Shown piece by piece: positions 1 through 6,985 of a stretch of 64,000 nt of DNA (the first letter of the stretch is position 1; each line of letters begins with the position of its first letter). The DNA comes from Woeseiaceae bacterium (GTDB lineage Bacteria; Pseudomonadota; Gammaproteobacteria; Steroidobacterales; Woeseiaceae): assembly GCA_021773035.1 (NCBI GenBank), contig JAJFKU010000063.1, positions 62,001 through 126,000 on the forward strand. The letters are read 5' to 3'. A model generated the notes under the pieces. That model searched no databases. It was not told where the DNA came from and saw only the letters and a program-made list of their open reading frames with translations. The position numbers and the translations under genes are program-made.

Positions 1-1
1 G

Positions 2-268
2 TTCACGGCAGCGACTGGCGAAGCGCACTGGCATACGCTGCTACGCGCCCGCGCCATCGAAAATCTGGCGTATGTGATTGCAGCGGGGCAATATGGTGAG
101 CATGCCGACGGTCGGGCGACGTTCGGGCACTCGCTGATCGTCGATCCCTGGGGCCGCATTCTGGCCGAAGCGGCTGAGGGCGATTGTCACGTGGCAGCGG
201 ATATCGATGCGGCGCTGCCGGCGAAGTTGCGCCGCGAGTTCCCGGCGCTGGCTAACCGACGATTGTAG
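2..268 (+). CDS. Carbon-nitrogen hydrolase (nitrilase/Nit2 family), C-terminal part
   Basis: The reading frame is open from the left edge and ends at the TAG at 266-268, so only the last 88 residues are seen. The piece carries the typical end of the nitrilase fold: LLRARAIENLAYV, then a GHSLIVDPWG segment before a short C-terminal strand. Family members are omega-amidases or related C-N hydrolases with a Glu-Lys-Cys triad; the catalytic Cys lies upstream of the window, so substrate and activity cannot be judged. tldD follows after 29 bases on the same strand, a pairing often seen in gammaproteobacteria. Family call is firm; exact function is open. Confidence 0.8.
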   Translation, partial: FTAATGEAHWHTLLRARAIENLAYVIAAGQYGEHADGRATFGHSLIVDPWGRILAEAAEGDCHVAADIDAALPAKLRREFPALANRRL

Positions 269-297
269 ACCACCATACTCAACACAGGATGTAAGAC

Positions 298-1752
298 TTG
301 AGCGACACGAATAAGGACCACTCCGTCGACACGCTGATGGCCAGTATGCTTGCGCCCGCCGGCCTGGATGAGCGTCAGCTCAGCAGCACCCTTGGCAGCA
401 TGATGCGCGGCGGCGTCGACTATGCCGACCTGTATTTTCAGGTAAGTCGTCAGGAGAGCTGGACGCTTGAGGACAGTTGCATCCGGGAGGGCAGTTTCAG
501 TCTCGACCAGGGCGTTGGGGTACGGGCGACCAGCGGCGAGAAAACCGGCTTCGCGTATTCCGACGAACTCCTGCTACCCGCCCTCGAGCAGGCCGCGGCG
601 GCGGCCCGCGCTATCGCCCGCCAGGGGCAGGACAAGCGCGTTCAGGCGTGGAATCGTACCGAGGTTTCGCCGCTGTATCCGGCGGACGATCCAACGACGA
701 GTATCGATGACCGGCAGAAGACGACGCTACTAAGCGAAATTGACGCGGCGACACGCGATCTGGACCCACGGGTCGAGCAGGTCGTCGTCAGTCTTGCCAG
801 CAGTCAGGATCTGATATTGCTGGCAGCATCAGACGGTACGATGGCCGCGGATGTACGGCCGCTGATTCGACTCAATGTCAGTGTCATCCTGCAGCAGGAC
901 GGTCGGCGCGAGCAGGGCTACGCGGGTGGTGGAGCCCGTACCGACCTGAACTATTTTCTTCGCGGCGATATCCCGATGGAGTTCGCTCGTGAAGCCGTGC
1001 GCCAGGCGATCGTGCAGCTCGAAGCTCAGGCTGCACCTGCCGGCAGCATGCCGATCGTGCTCGGGCCGGGTTGGCCCGGCATCCTGCTGCATGAGGCGGT
1101 AGGCCACGGGCTGGAAGGCGATTTCAACCGCAAGGGTACCTCGGCGTTCAGCGGCAAACTCGGACAACAGGTTGCGTCACCGTTATGTACGATCGTCGAT
1201 GACGGCACACTTGCCGATCGTCGTGGTTCGCTGGCTGTCGATGATGAGGGAACACCCGGCCAGTGCTCCGTTCTGATCGAAAACGGCGTTCTCAAGGGCT
1301 ACATGCAAGACAAGCTGAATGCTCGCCTGATGGGTGTTGATTCGACCGGCAATGGCCGCCGGGAGTCCTTTGCTCATATGCCGATGCCCCGTATGACCAA
1401 TACTTACATGCTGGCGGGCCCGCACGACCCGGAAGAAATCCTGGCATCTGTCGAGAAAGGAATTTACGCACCGAACTTCGGCGGCGGGCAGGTCGACATC
1501 ACGTCCGGCAAGTTCGTGTTTTCGGCGAGCGAGGCCTACCTCATCGAAAAGGGCAAAGTGACGGCGCCGGTCAAGGGTGCCATGTTGATAGGCGACGGTC
1601 CGCAGGCGCTCAACAAGATATCGATGGTCGGCAACGATCTGCAACTCGACTCCGGCGTCGGCACCTGCGGCAAGGAAGGTCAGTCGGTGCCGGTTGGCGT
1701 GGGACAGCCTACGTTGAAGATCGATGAGATCACTGTCGGTGGCACAGGCTGA
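298..1752 (+). CDS. tldD: Metalloprotease TldD
   Basis: TldD is the zinc protease subunit of the TldD-TldE heterodimer, which digests unfolded peptides in the cytoplasm and in some bacteria matures microcins or removes the CcdA antitoxin. The 484-residue length is normal. The zinc motif HEAVGH starts at residue 265 and is followed by GLEGD, and the conserved Cys near residue 457 (GTCGKEGQ) is present. The start is a TTG at 298 with AGGAT just upstream; no ATG fits the N-terminus better. The partner pmbA/tldE is encoded 3.8 kb away at 5587 on the same strand, so the two are not in one operon here. An unusual inverted repeat lies just after the stop. Confidence 0.96.
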   Translation: MSDTNKDHSVDTLMASMLAPAGLDERQLSSTLGSMMRGGVDYADLYFQVSRQESWTLEDSCIREGSFSLDQGVGVRATSGEKTGFAYSDELLLPALEQAAAAARAIARQGQDKRVQAWNRTEVSPLYPADDPTTSIDDRQKTTLLSEIDAATRDLDPRVEQVVVSLASSQDLILLAASDGTMAADVRPLIRLNVSVILQQDGRREQGYAGGGARTDLNYFLRGDIPMEFAREAVRQAIVQLEAQAAPAGSMPIVLGPGWPGILLHEAVGHGLEGDFNRKGTSAFSGKLGQQVASPLCTIVDDGTLADRRGSLAVDDEGTPGQCSVLIENGVLKGYMQDKLNARLMGVDSTGNGRRESFAHMPMPRMTNTYMLAGPHDPEEILASVEKGIYAPNFGGGQVDITSGKFVFSASEAYLIEKGKVTAPVKGAMLIGDGPQALNKISMVGNDLQLDSGVGTCGKEGQSVPVGVGQPTLKIDEITVGGTG

Positions 1753-1762
1753 GAGACTTTTC

Positions 1763-1789
1763 TTTTTCGCCTTTACATAAGGCGAAAAA
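1763..1789. repeat. Perfect 11-bp inverted repeat after tldD
   Basis: Arms at 1763-1773 (TTTTTCGCCTT) and 1779-1789 are perfect reverse complements around a 5-base TACAT loop. The polarity is opposite to an intrinsic terminator: the T tract is on the 5' arm, the A tract on the 3' arm, and no U-run follows on either strand. It could be a protein-binding palindrome or a transcript-end stabiliser for tldD mRNA. Function is not established. Confidence 0.6.
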
Positions 1790-1810
1790 CAGCCAGTTCT
1801 CGCTTTACAC

Positions 1811-1826
1811 TGTGAGCTAGCTCACT
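1811..1826 (+). promoter_or_regulatory. CRP-like binding site upstream of a small ORF
   Basis: TGTGAGCTAGCTCACT matches the E. coli CRP consensus TGTGA-N6-TCACA in nine of the ten conserved bases, and the inner 14 bases form a perfect palindrome. The window also encodes a CRP (11703-12356) that retains the recognition-helix Arg-Glu-Arg residues, so the site is plausible for the native regulator. Its centre is about 63 bases before the ATG at 1882. If the promoter is class II, with the site centred near -41, transcription would start near 1860. Confidence 0.55.
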
Positions 1827-1881
1827 GCATTGAACATAGTGCTCGGCTACCTTTTACGCTGTCGCAAGGAGGCAGATAGCA

Positions 1882-2052
1882 ATGGCATTCGAAAACACAA
1901 TAACTGAGCAGGACATGGACGCTGGCACGCAGCAGTTCGTGCAGGGATTACGCAGCGCAGCGGGCGATATTGAGCCTGATCTCTCCGTCGATGGCCTTTC
2001 AGAATCCATACTTTCCAGGATTATGGGCCTGTTTGGCGGCGGCAGATCCTGA
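1882..2052 (+). CDS. Small protein of unknown function (56 residues)
   Basis: Not recognised. The ORF starts at ATG 1882 with a near-perfect Shine-Dalgarno (AAGGAGG at 1865-1871, 10 bases before the ATG) and ends at TGA 2052. The product begins MAFENTITEQDMDAGTQQF, is acidic in its first two thirds, and ends with a short hydrophobic-glycine segment (IMGLFGGGRS). There is no signal peptide or obvious membrane helix. A CRP-like site sits upstream. The strong ribosome binding site and regulatory site are the arguments that it is translated; no homology could be checked. Confidence 0.6.
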   Translation: MAFENTITEQDMDAGTQQFVQGLRSAAGDIEPDLSVDGLSESILSRIMGLFGGGRS

Positions 2053-2130
2053 CAAGCCCCTGATTTTCACTGGACAACGGCTCCCCGCTATGGAGAATGA
2101 ATAGACCGAGGGGACAATAAACACGTTGCT

Positions 2131-2349
2131 ATGTGGGTTTCGAAGCCAATCTACGAAAGTTTGCCCTACTTCTACCTGGTGGCCGGGGTCGTTTTTCTGG
2201 GTGCCTCGATGTACGTCAATCACGGACACTGGCCGACGATTTGTTTTGCTGTTGGGCTGGGTTGCCTGGTGGCCGGCCTTGTGGTGTTACTGAAGCGTCG
2301 CGATTACCGGGTTACCGACCGTCGTACCAGTCAGCGGCAGGATCACTAG
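2131..2349 (+). CDS. Small two-helix membrane protein
   Basis: A 72-residue ORF with two hydrophobic segments (about residues 13-30 and 35-53) followed by a basic, charged tail (LKRRDYRVTDRR), the pattern of a small inner-membrane hairpin with the tail in the cytoplasm. A His/Trp-containing turn (NHGHW) joins the helices. No purine-rich ribosome binding site lies at normal distance; GAGGGG at 2108-2113 is about 17 bases away, so the start is uncertain. It converges with the ATPase-FHA gene, the two stops being 4 bases apart. I do not recognise a named family. Confidence 0.6.
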   Translation: MWVSKPIYESLPYFYLVAGVVFLGASMYVNHGHWPTICFAVGLGCLVAGLVVLLKRRDYRVTDRRTSQRQDH

Positions 2350-2353
2350 AAAT

Positions 2354-3589
2354 CTATTTCTCGTTGACCGCCGAGCCCTGATCGCTGCTCGAGTTTTCGC
2401 TGAAGCGATCTGACTGGCGCAGGTCGTAGTAGGTGAGTTCGTGAATGCCGAGCGATATCTTATCGCCGTTGCGAAGGCGGTATTTCTTGACCTGTTTTTC
2501 CCCCAGAAAGACTCCGTTAGTGCTATTCAGGTCCTCAATGACACAGCCATTTTCGTCGCTGACAAGCTGCGCATGATGGCGGCTGACGAATTTGCTCTGT
2601 ATGTAGATTTCGTTGTCCGGAGACCGGCCTACGATGACGCGTCCCAGGGGGAAAGTCAGCACGTCGACGAGTTCGTCATCGGCGCGCAGCTCGATACGGG
2701 AGACATGTGATTCCGATGCCGGTTTGCGCTCCATTTCGAGCTGTCGCAGCTGATCGTATATCCCGGTGTTGCTTTCGTGCTCTTTCCAGTTCAGTTCTGC
2801 GGCCGCCGCAATGATATCGCTGGCCTCGACGACCTCTTTTTCGTCGGCGAACGTGCACAACAGCGCTGTGTCGCACAGCGTATTTATTAGCCGTGGAACA
2901 CCGCCGGAAAATCGGTAGATAGCGTCAAAACTATCGTCGGCAAACAAGTCGGCTTCCGTGCGCCCCGCGACCGCCAGCCTGCGCTCGATGTACTCGCGCA
3001 TTTCACGCCGGTCCAGCGGGCCGATGTGAAAGCGCAGGCGAACTCGCTGCACCAGCTGTTTCAGCCTGTCCGACTCGAGTGTGTCCTTGAGCTCCGGCTG
3101 GCCTGCCAGGATGATGCGCAGCACCTTCTCTTTGTGAGTTTCGATGCCGGAGATCATGCGTACCTCCTCCAGCACTTTCTTTGACAGGTTCTGCGCTTCG
3201 TCGATGATGAGCACCACTTTCTTGCCGCTCGAGTATTGCTCGATCAGGAACATGTTGAGCATGTCCAGTAACTCGACCTTGCGCTTATTGAACGGCTTGA
3301 AGCCGAATTCCGTCAGTATTGCCTGCAGAAACTGCGTTGGCGTGAGTTGCGTCTGTGACACGACGGCATAGACGACGTCATCGTCGAGTTCGGAGAGAAA
3401 CGACTGCAGCAGCGTGGTTTTTCCCGAACCGATTTCGCCGGTAATGACGACAAAGCCGTCAGCAAGCCAGATGGTCGATTCCATATAGGCTTTAGCGCGC
3501 GCATGCTGTTTGCTCCAATAAAGGAACTCGGGGTCCGGTGTCAGCCGGAACGGCTGTTCGGACAGCCTGAAGTGTTCTAGGTAGGACAT
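2354..3589 (-). CDS. ExeA/GspA-type AAA ATPase with C-terminal FHA domain
   Basis: The N-terminal half is an ExeA-like AAA module: it opens with YLEHFRLSEQPFRLTPDPEF, a family hallmark, has Walker A GEIGSGKTT at 51-59 and Walker B VVLIIDEAQN around 125-134, and an arginine-rich sensor region. Residues about 305-390 form a forkhead-associated domain with GRSPDNEI, SRHHAQL and NSTNGVF, so it should bind phosphothreonine peptides. ExeA-type ATPases help insert or assemble secretion and envelope structures, but the usual peptidoglycan-binding C-terminus is replaced here by FHA, which suggests control by Ser/Thr phosphorylation. No secretion genes or kinase lie next to it. Target unknown. Confidence 0.85.
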   Translation of the reverse strand: MSYLEHFRLSEQPFRLTPDPEFLYWSKQHARAKAYMESTIWLADGFVVITGEIGSGKTTLLQSFLSELDDDVVYAVVSQTQLTPTQFLQAILTEFGFKPFNKRKVELLDMLNMFLIEQYSSGKKVVLIIDEAQNLSKKVLEEVRMISGIETHKEKVLRIILAGQPELKDTLESDRLKQLVQRVRLRFHIGPLDRREMREYIERRLAVAGRTEADLFADDSFDAIYRFSGGVPRLINTLCDTALLCTFADEKEVVEASDIIAAAAELNWKEHESNTGIYDQLRQLEMERKPASESHVSRIELRADDELVDVLTFPLGRVIVGRSPDNEIYIQSKFVSRHHAQLVSDENGCVIEDLNSTNGVFLGEKQVKKYRLRNGDKISLGIHELTYYDLRQSDRFSENSSSDQGSAVNEK

Positions 3590-3656
3590 TGCTGCAACAA
3601 GTTTACCTGCTTTTTCACCGTCGCGGCTACGCCGCTTTCACACACTGCAGAGTGTA

Positions 3657-4733
3657 CTAGGTCACACTTTTGTCAATTTTTTCGACAAGTGCGTCTCGCT
3701 GTTCCGCGCTGTTCGCGACGACGGTAATATGGCCGAGTTTTCTCCCGGGCCGTGGTGCCTTGCCGTAATCGTGCAACACGCCGATATCGAGCGCGCGGGC
3801 GGCCTCCGGAATCTCACCGATCAAATTAACCATACCGGCATGGCCGCAGCCTGTCGTCGCGCCGAGCGGCAGCCCGGCGATAGCGCGCAAATGGTTCTCG
3901 AACTGGCTGGTGTCCGAGCCTTCGATGGTCCAGTGCCCGGAATTGTGAACCCGCGGCGCGAATTCGTTGGCGAGTAGCCGGTCACCGACGACAAACAGTT
4001 CCAGGGCCAGCGTGCCGACATAATCGAGGCTGTCGAGCAGACGCCGCACATAGTCAGCCGCCGTTTTCGCGAGCACGGGCTCGTCGACAGGTGAGCGCGA
4101 AGACTGCAGAATACCGCCGACATGAACGTTTCGGCTAAGCGGGTATATCGCGATCTCAGCGTCTACGCTGCGAACGCCGATGCAGGACAGCTCATAGTCG
4201 AAGGGAATCCACTGTTCGGCGATTAGCGGCTGAGCGCCGAGTTCGTCCCAGGCCGCGTCAAGGTCGTCTTTCTGTCGGGCAATCCACTGCCCCTTGCCGT
4301 CGTAGCCGAAGCGGCGGGTCTTGATAACGATCGGCAGCCCGAGAGCGGATGCGGCGGTATCCATATCCTGGCGCGAGTCGATGGTGTGATATCCCGGCAG
4401 CGGGATGTCCAGCTCCGTAAACAGGCGTTTTTCGTCAAGCCTGTCCTGCGAATGGCGCAGCGCACTCGTGGGCGGGTAGACAGGCGCGATGCTTTCGATA
4501 GGAAGCAGCGCATCGACGGGTACGTTTTCAAACTCGTAGGTGATGACGTCGCAGGTTTCCGCAAGCGCCACCAGCGCGACAGGATCGTCAAACCGACTCT
4601 GAATCACCGGGCCGCAAACGGCGGCGGGAGGGTTTTCGGATGGGTCGATGAAACGAACGTCAAGTCCCAGTTTTTCTGCGGCGAAACCGAGCATCTGCCC
4701 GAGCTGTCCGGCGCCAACAATGCCGATCCGCAT
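3657..4733 (-). CDS. purK: N5-carboxyaminoimidazole ribonucleotide synthase PurK
   Basis: ATP-grasp enzyme that converts AIR, bicarbonate and ATP to N5-CAIR, in the middle of de novo purine synthesis. The N-terminus GIVGAGQLGQMLGFAAEKLG is the classic PurK preATP-grasp loop; KTRRFGYDGKGQW and AEQWIPFDYELS are ATP-grasp segments, and NEFAPRVHNSGHWTIE is the metal and phosphate site. At 358 residues it is of normal length. It lies immediately downstream of purE on the same strand with a gap of only 4 bases, so the two are cotranscribed and their products act in sequence. Confidence 0.97.
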   Translation of the reverse strand: MRIGIVGAGQLGQMLGFAAEKLGLDVRFIDPSENPPAAVCGPVIQSRFDDPVALVALAETCDVITYEFENVPVDALLPIESIAPVYPPTSALRHSQDRLDEKRLFTELDIPLPGYHTIDSRQDMDTAASALGLPIVIKTRRFGYDGKGQWIARQKDDLDAAWDELGAQPLIAEQWIPFDYELSCIGVRSVDAEIAIYPLSRNVHVGGILQSSRSPVDEPVLAKTAADYVRRLLDSLDYVGTLALELFVVGDRLLANEFAPRVHNSGHWTIEGSDTSQFENHLRAIAGLPLGATTGCGHAGMVNLIGEIPEAARALDIGVLHDYGKAPRPGRKLGHITVVANSAEQRDALVEKIDKSVT

Positions 4734-4737
4734 CGTC

Positions 4738-5226
4738 TTAGAGAGTGGGGTCGTTGTCGCCGAGAACCTTGTCGGTCTGGTCTTGGCGGAAAGCGTCGAG
4801 CGCCGTGGCTATCGCTGCATCGTCGTTTGCGAGGATTGCGGCGGCGAGCAGGGCGGCATTAACGGCGCCTGCCCGACCGATTGCCATACAGCCGACGGGA
4901 ATGCCCGCCGGCATCTGTGCGATCGACAGCAAAGAATCCATGCCGCTGAGCGCCTTGGATTGTACCGGGACGCCGAGTACGGGCAGGCGCGTCTTCGCGG
5001 CGGTCATGCCCGGCAGATGAGCAGCCCCTCCGGCACCGGCGATAATGACTTTCAGGCCGCGCCCAACGGCGCTGCCGGCATACTCGAACAGTAAATCGGG
5101 GGTGCGGTGCGCAGAAACGACTTTTACCTCGTAACTAATGCCGAGCGCTGCCAGCGTTTCGCTCGCGTGCTGCATCGTATCCCAGTCCGAGCGGGAGCCC
5201 ATGATAATGCCGACGTCAATATTCAT
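4738..5226 (-). CDS. purE: N5-CAIR mutase PurE
   Basis: Class I PurE, moving the carboxylate of N5-CAIR from nitrogen to carbon 4 to give CAIR. The substrate loop GSRSDWDTM (near residue 10) and the catalytic SAHRTPD motif (near residue 39) are intact, as is the GAGGAAHLPGM segment. The 162-residue length matches the octameric bacterial enzyme. First gene of the purE-purK pair; the short yjgA gene lies 25 bases upstream in the same direction and may share a transcript. Confidence 0.97.
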   Translation of the reverse strand: MNIDVGIIMGSRSDWDTMQHASETLAALGISYEVKVVSAHRTPDLLFEYAGSAVGRGLKVIIAGAGGAAHLPGMTAAKTRLPVLGVPVQSKALSGMDSLLSIAQMPAGIPVGCMAIGRAGAVNAALLAAAILANDDAAIATALDAFRQDQTDKVLGDNDPTL

Positions 5227-5251
5227 CGCGAAAGTCTATCACCCTCTTCGC

Positions 5252-5533
5252 TCATCGGCGTAGCTTTGCAAGCTTGAGACGCAGCGGTTCCGGGTCGACA
5301 TTGCGCATCAGTTTGCCGATGTATTGTTTCTGTCGGCGCAGCGCGCCGTGGGCTTTAATCTGCCGTGCCTCGCTAAGCGCTTCGCGAAGGTCGTCGTCCA
5401 GCGGCAGGTCGTCGAGATCGGACTCCTTCAGCGTGATGAGTTCCTCTCCCAGTTTTTGCAGTGCCAGATGCTCACGCTTCCGTGCGCTTTTACTGGGCTT
5501 TGTTTCAGTCACTGGGTACAGTACTCCACGCAA
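5252..5533 (-). CDS. Short YjgA/DarP-like ribosome-associated protein (DUF615), N-terminal domain only
   Basis: The product matches the N-terminal half of YjgA (DarP), a factor that associates with the 50S subunit during late assembly: KSARKREHLALQKLGEEL, DLPLDDDLREAL and RRQKQYIGKLMR are all recognisable. YjgA is usually about 180 residues; this one stops at 93, just after the LKLAKLRR helix, so the C-terminal helical domain is absent. The stop is not followed by recognisable remnants, since purE starts 25 bases later. The start is a TTG at 5533 with GGAGG at 5539-5543; a GTG at 5512 is an alternative. It is divergent from pmbA. Confidence 0.8.
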   Translation of the reverse strand: MRGVLYPVTETKPSKSARKREHLALQKLGEELITLKESDLDDLPLDDDLREALSEARQIKAHGALRRQKQYIGKLMRNVDPEPLRLKLAKLRR

Positions 5534-5586
5534 CGCGTCCTCCGGTTAGCGGCAGGATTCTAACATGCGCAGGGAATGTTCCAACT

Positions 5587-6933
5587 ATGGCAGAAATAGC
5601 ACAACGTGAGTCGCTCGGCAGAGGCGAGCTGGAAAACCTCGTCGCACTGGCGCTGGACGAGGCACGAAATCTGGGTGCCGATCAGGCAGAAGTCGCCGCG
5701 AGCCAGGATACCGGCCTGTCGGCTACAGCTCGTCTGGGCGACGTGGAGAATCTTGAGTTCACGAACGACCGCGGCATCGGGATTACCGTATACAAGAACT
5801 CCTGCAAAGGTGGTGCCAGTACCTCGGATGTTTCGCCCGCCGCGATTCGTGAGGCGGTTGCGAAGGCCTGCTCATTTGCGACTCTGACGGCGGAGGATGA
5901 GCACGCGGGACTCGCCGATGCCGGGCGCATGGCGAGCGAGCTGATCGATCTCGATCTCGAGCATCCCTGGTCACTGAGTGCCGAACAGGCGATCGCTCTT
6001 GCGATTGAAACGGAAAGCGCTGCGCTGTCACACGACAAACGCATCAGTAATTCCGAGGGCGGTACCGTCACGACCAACCATGGCATCAGCGCTTATGGCA
6101 ATACGCACGGGTTCCTCGGCAGCTATTCGAAGACCAGCCACAGCGTAAGCTGCGTCGTACTGGCAGAAGCGGACGGTAACATGCAGCGCGACTTCCACTA
6201 CACAACGTCACGTGTTCCCGGCGATCTCGAAGACGCCGCGTCAGTGGGAGTGAGGGCGGCGGAGAAAACACTGGCGCGCCTCGGTGCAAAGAAGATCAGA
6301 ACGACAACGGCGCCCGTATTGTACGTTCCGGAGCTGGCGCGTGGATTCATCGGCCATGCGATCAGTGCAATCGCGGGTGGTGCTCAGTATCGCCGGGCAT
6401 CGTTCCTGCTGGATGCGATCGGTGAGAAGATATTCCCGGATTTCGTGCAGATACAGGAGCGGCCACATATCTCTCAAGGTCAGGCCAGCCGGTCCTATGA
6501 CGGCGAAGGGGTTGCGACCTACGACCACGATATCTTTAGCGAAGGTGTGCTGCAGTGCTACGTCCTGGGCAGTTACTCGGCACGCCGGCTGGGTCTCGAA
6601 ACAACGGCCAACGCGGGTGGTACGCATAATCTCGTCGTCCCGGGCAGTGACACCGACAGGGCGCAGCTGATCGCCGACATGGGCACCGGCTTCGTTGTGG
6701 AAGAACTGATCGGGCAGGGTGTCAATCCGGTCACTGGCGACTACTCGCGGGGCGCGGTCGGCCAGTGGGTGGAAAACGGAGAGATACAGCACGCGGTCCA
6801 TGAGGTAACCATCGCGGGCAATCTCAGGGAACTGTACCAGCGCATAGCCGCCATCGGCAGCGATCAGGACTTGCGTAGCGGTACGCGTTGCGGGTCGATA
6901 CTGGTCGAGGAAATGACGATTGCCGGCGCCTGA
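5587..6933 (+). CDS. pmbA: PmbA/TldE, regulatory subunit of the TldD-TldE protease
   Basis: Partner of TldD. The 448-residue product has the PmbA/TldD fold (ENLEFTNDRGIGITVYKN, IRTTTAPVLYVPELARGFIG, GSYSARRLGLETTANAGG) but lacks the HExxxH zinc motif, as TldE subunits do; the metal and catalysis come from TldD. An upstream in-frame ATG (5461) would extend it through the yjgA gene, but ATG 5587 with AGGGA about 11 bases upstream gives the expected N-terminus. It converges with the YihY gene, and a REP-like palindrome fills the space between their stops. Confidence 0.95.
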   Translation: MAEIAQRESLGRGELENLVALALDEARNLGADQAEVAASQDTGLSATARLGDVENLEFTNDRGIGITVYKNSCKGGASTSDVSPAAIREAVAKACSFATLTAEDEHAGLADAGRMASELIDLDLEHPWSLSAEQAIALAIETESAALSHDKRISNSEGGTVTTNHGISAYGNTHGFLGSYSKTSHSVSCVVLAEADGNMQRDFHYTTSRVPGDLEDAASVGVRAAEKTLARLGAKKIRTTTAPVLYVPELARGFIGHAISAIAGGAQYRRASFLLDAIGEKIFPDFVQIQERPHISQGQASRSYDGEGVATYDHDIFSEGVLQCYVLGSYSARRLGLETTANAGGTHNLVVPGSDTDRAQLIADMGTGFVVEELIGQGVNPVTGDYSRGAVGQWVENGEIQHAVHEVTIAGNLRELYQRIAAIGSDQDLRSGTRCGSILVEEMTIAGA

Positions 6934-6936
6934 CAG

Positions 6937-6985
6937 TGAAAGAGGTCAGAGCCCTTTCGTCTCGGAAGGGCTCCGACCTCTTTCA
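6937..6985. repeat. REP-like palindrome (GGTCAGAGCCC family), copy 1
   Basis: Arms 6937-6956 and 6966-6985 are 20 bases each with one mismatch, separated by a 9-base loop. The core AGGTCAGAGCCCTT recurs in other copies at 15060-15099 and 29828-29864. This copy overlaps the 3' end of the YihY gene: the TGA stop of that gene is the TGA of the CTCTGACC arm. It probably acts as a bidirectional transcript end for pmbA and the YihY gene. Confidence 0.75.

Noticed and set aside
1763..1789. Intrinsic terminator for tldD
   Set aside because: T and A tracts are on the wrong arms and no U-run follows on either strand.
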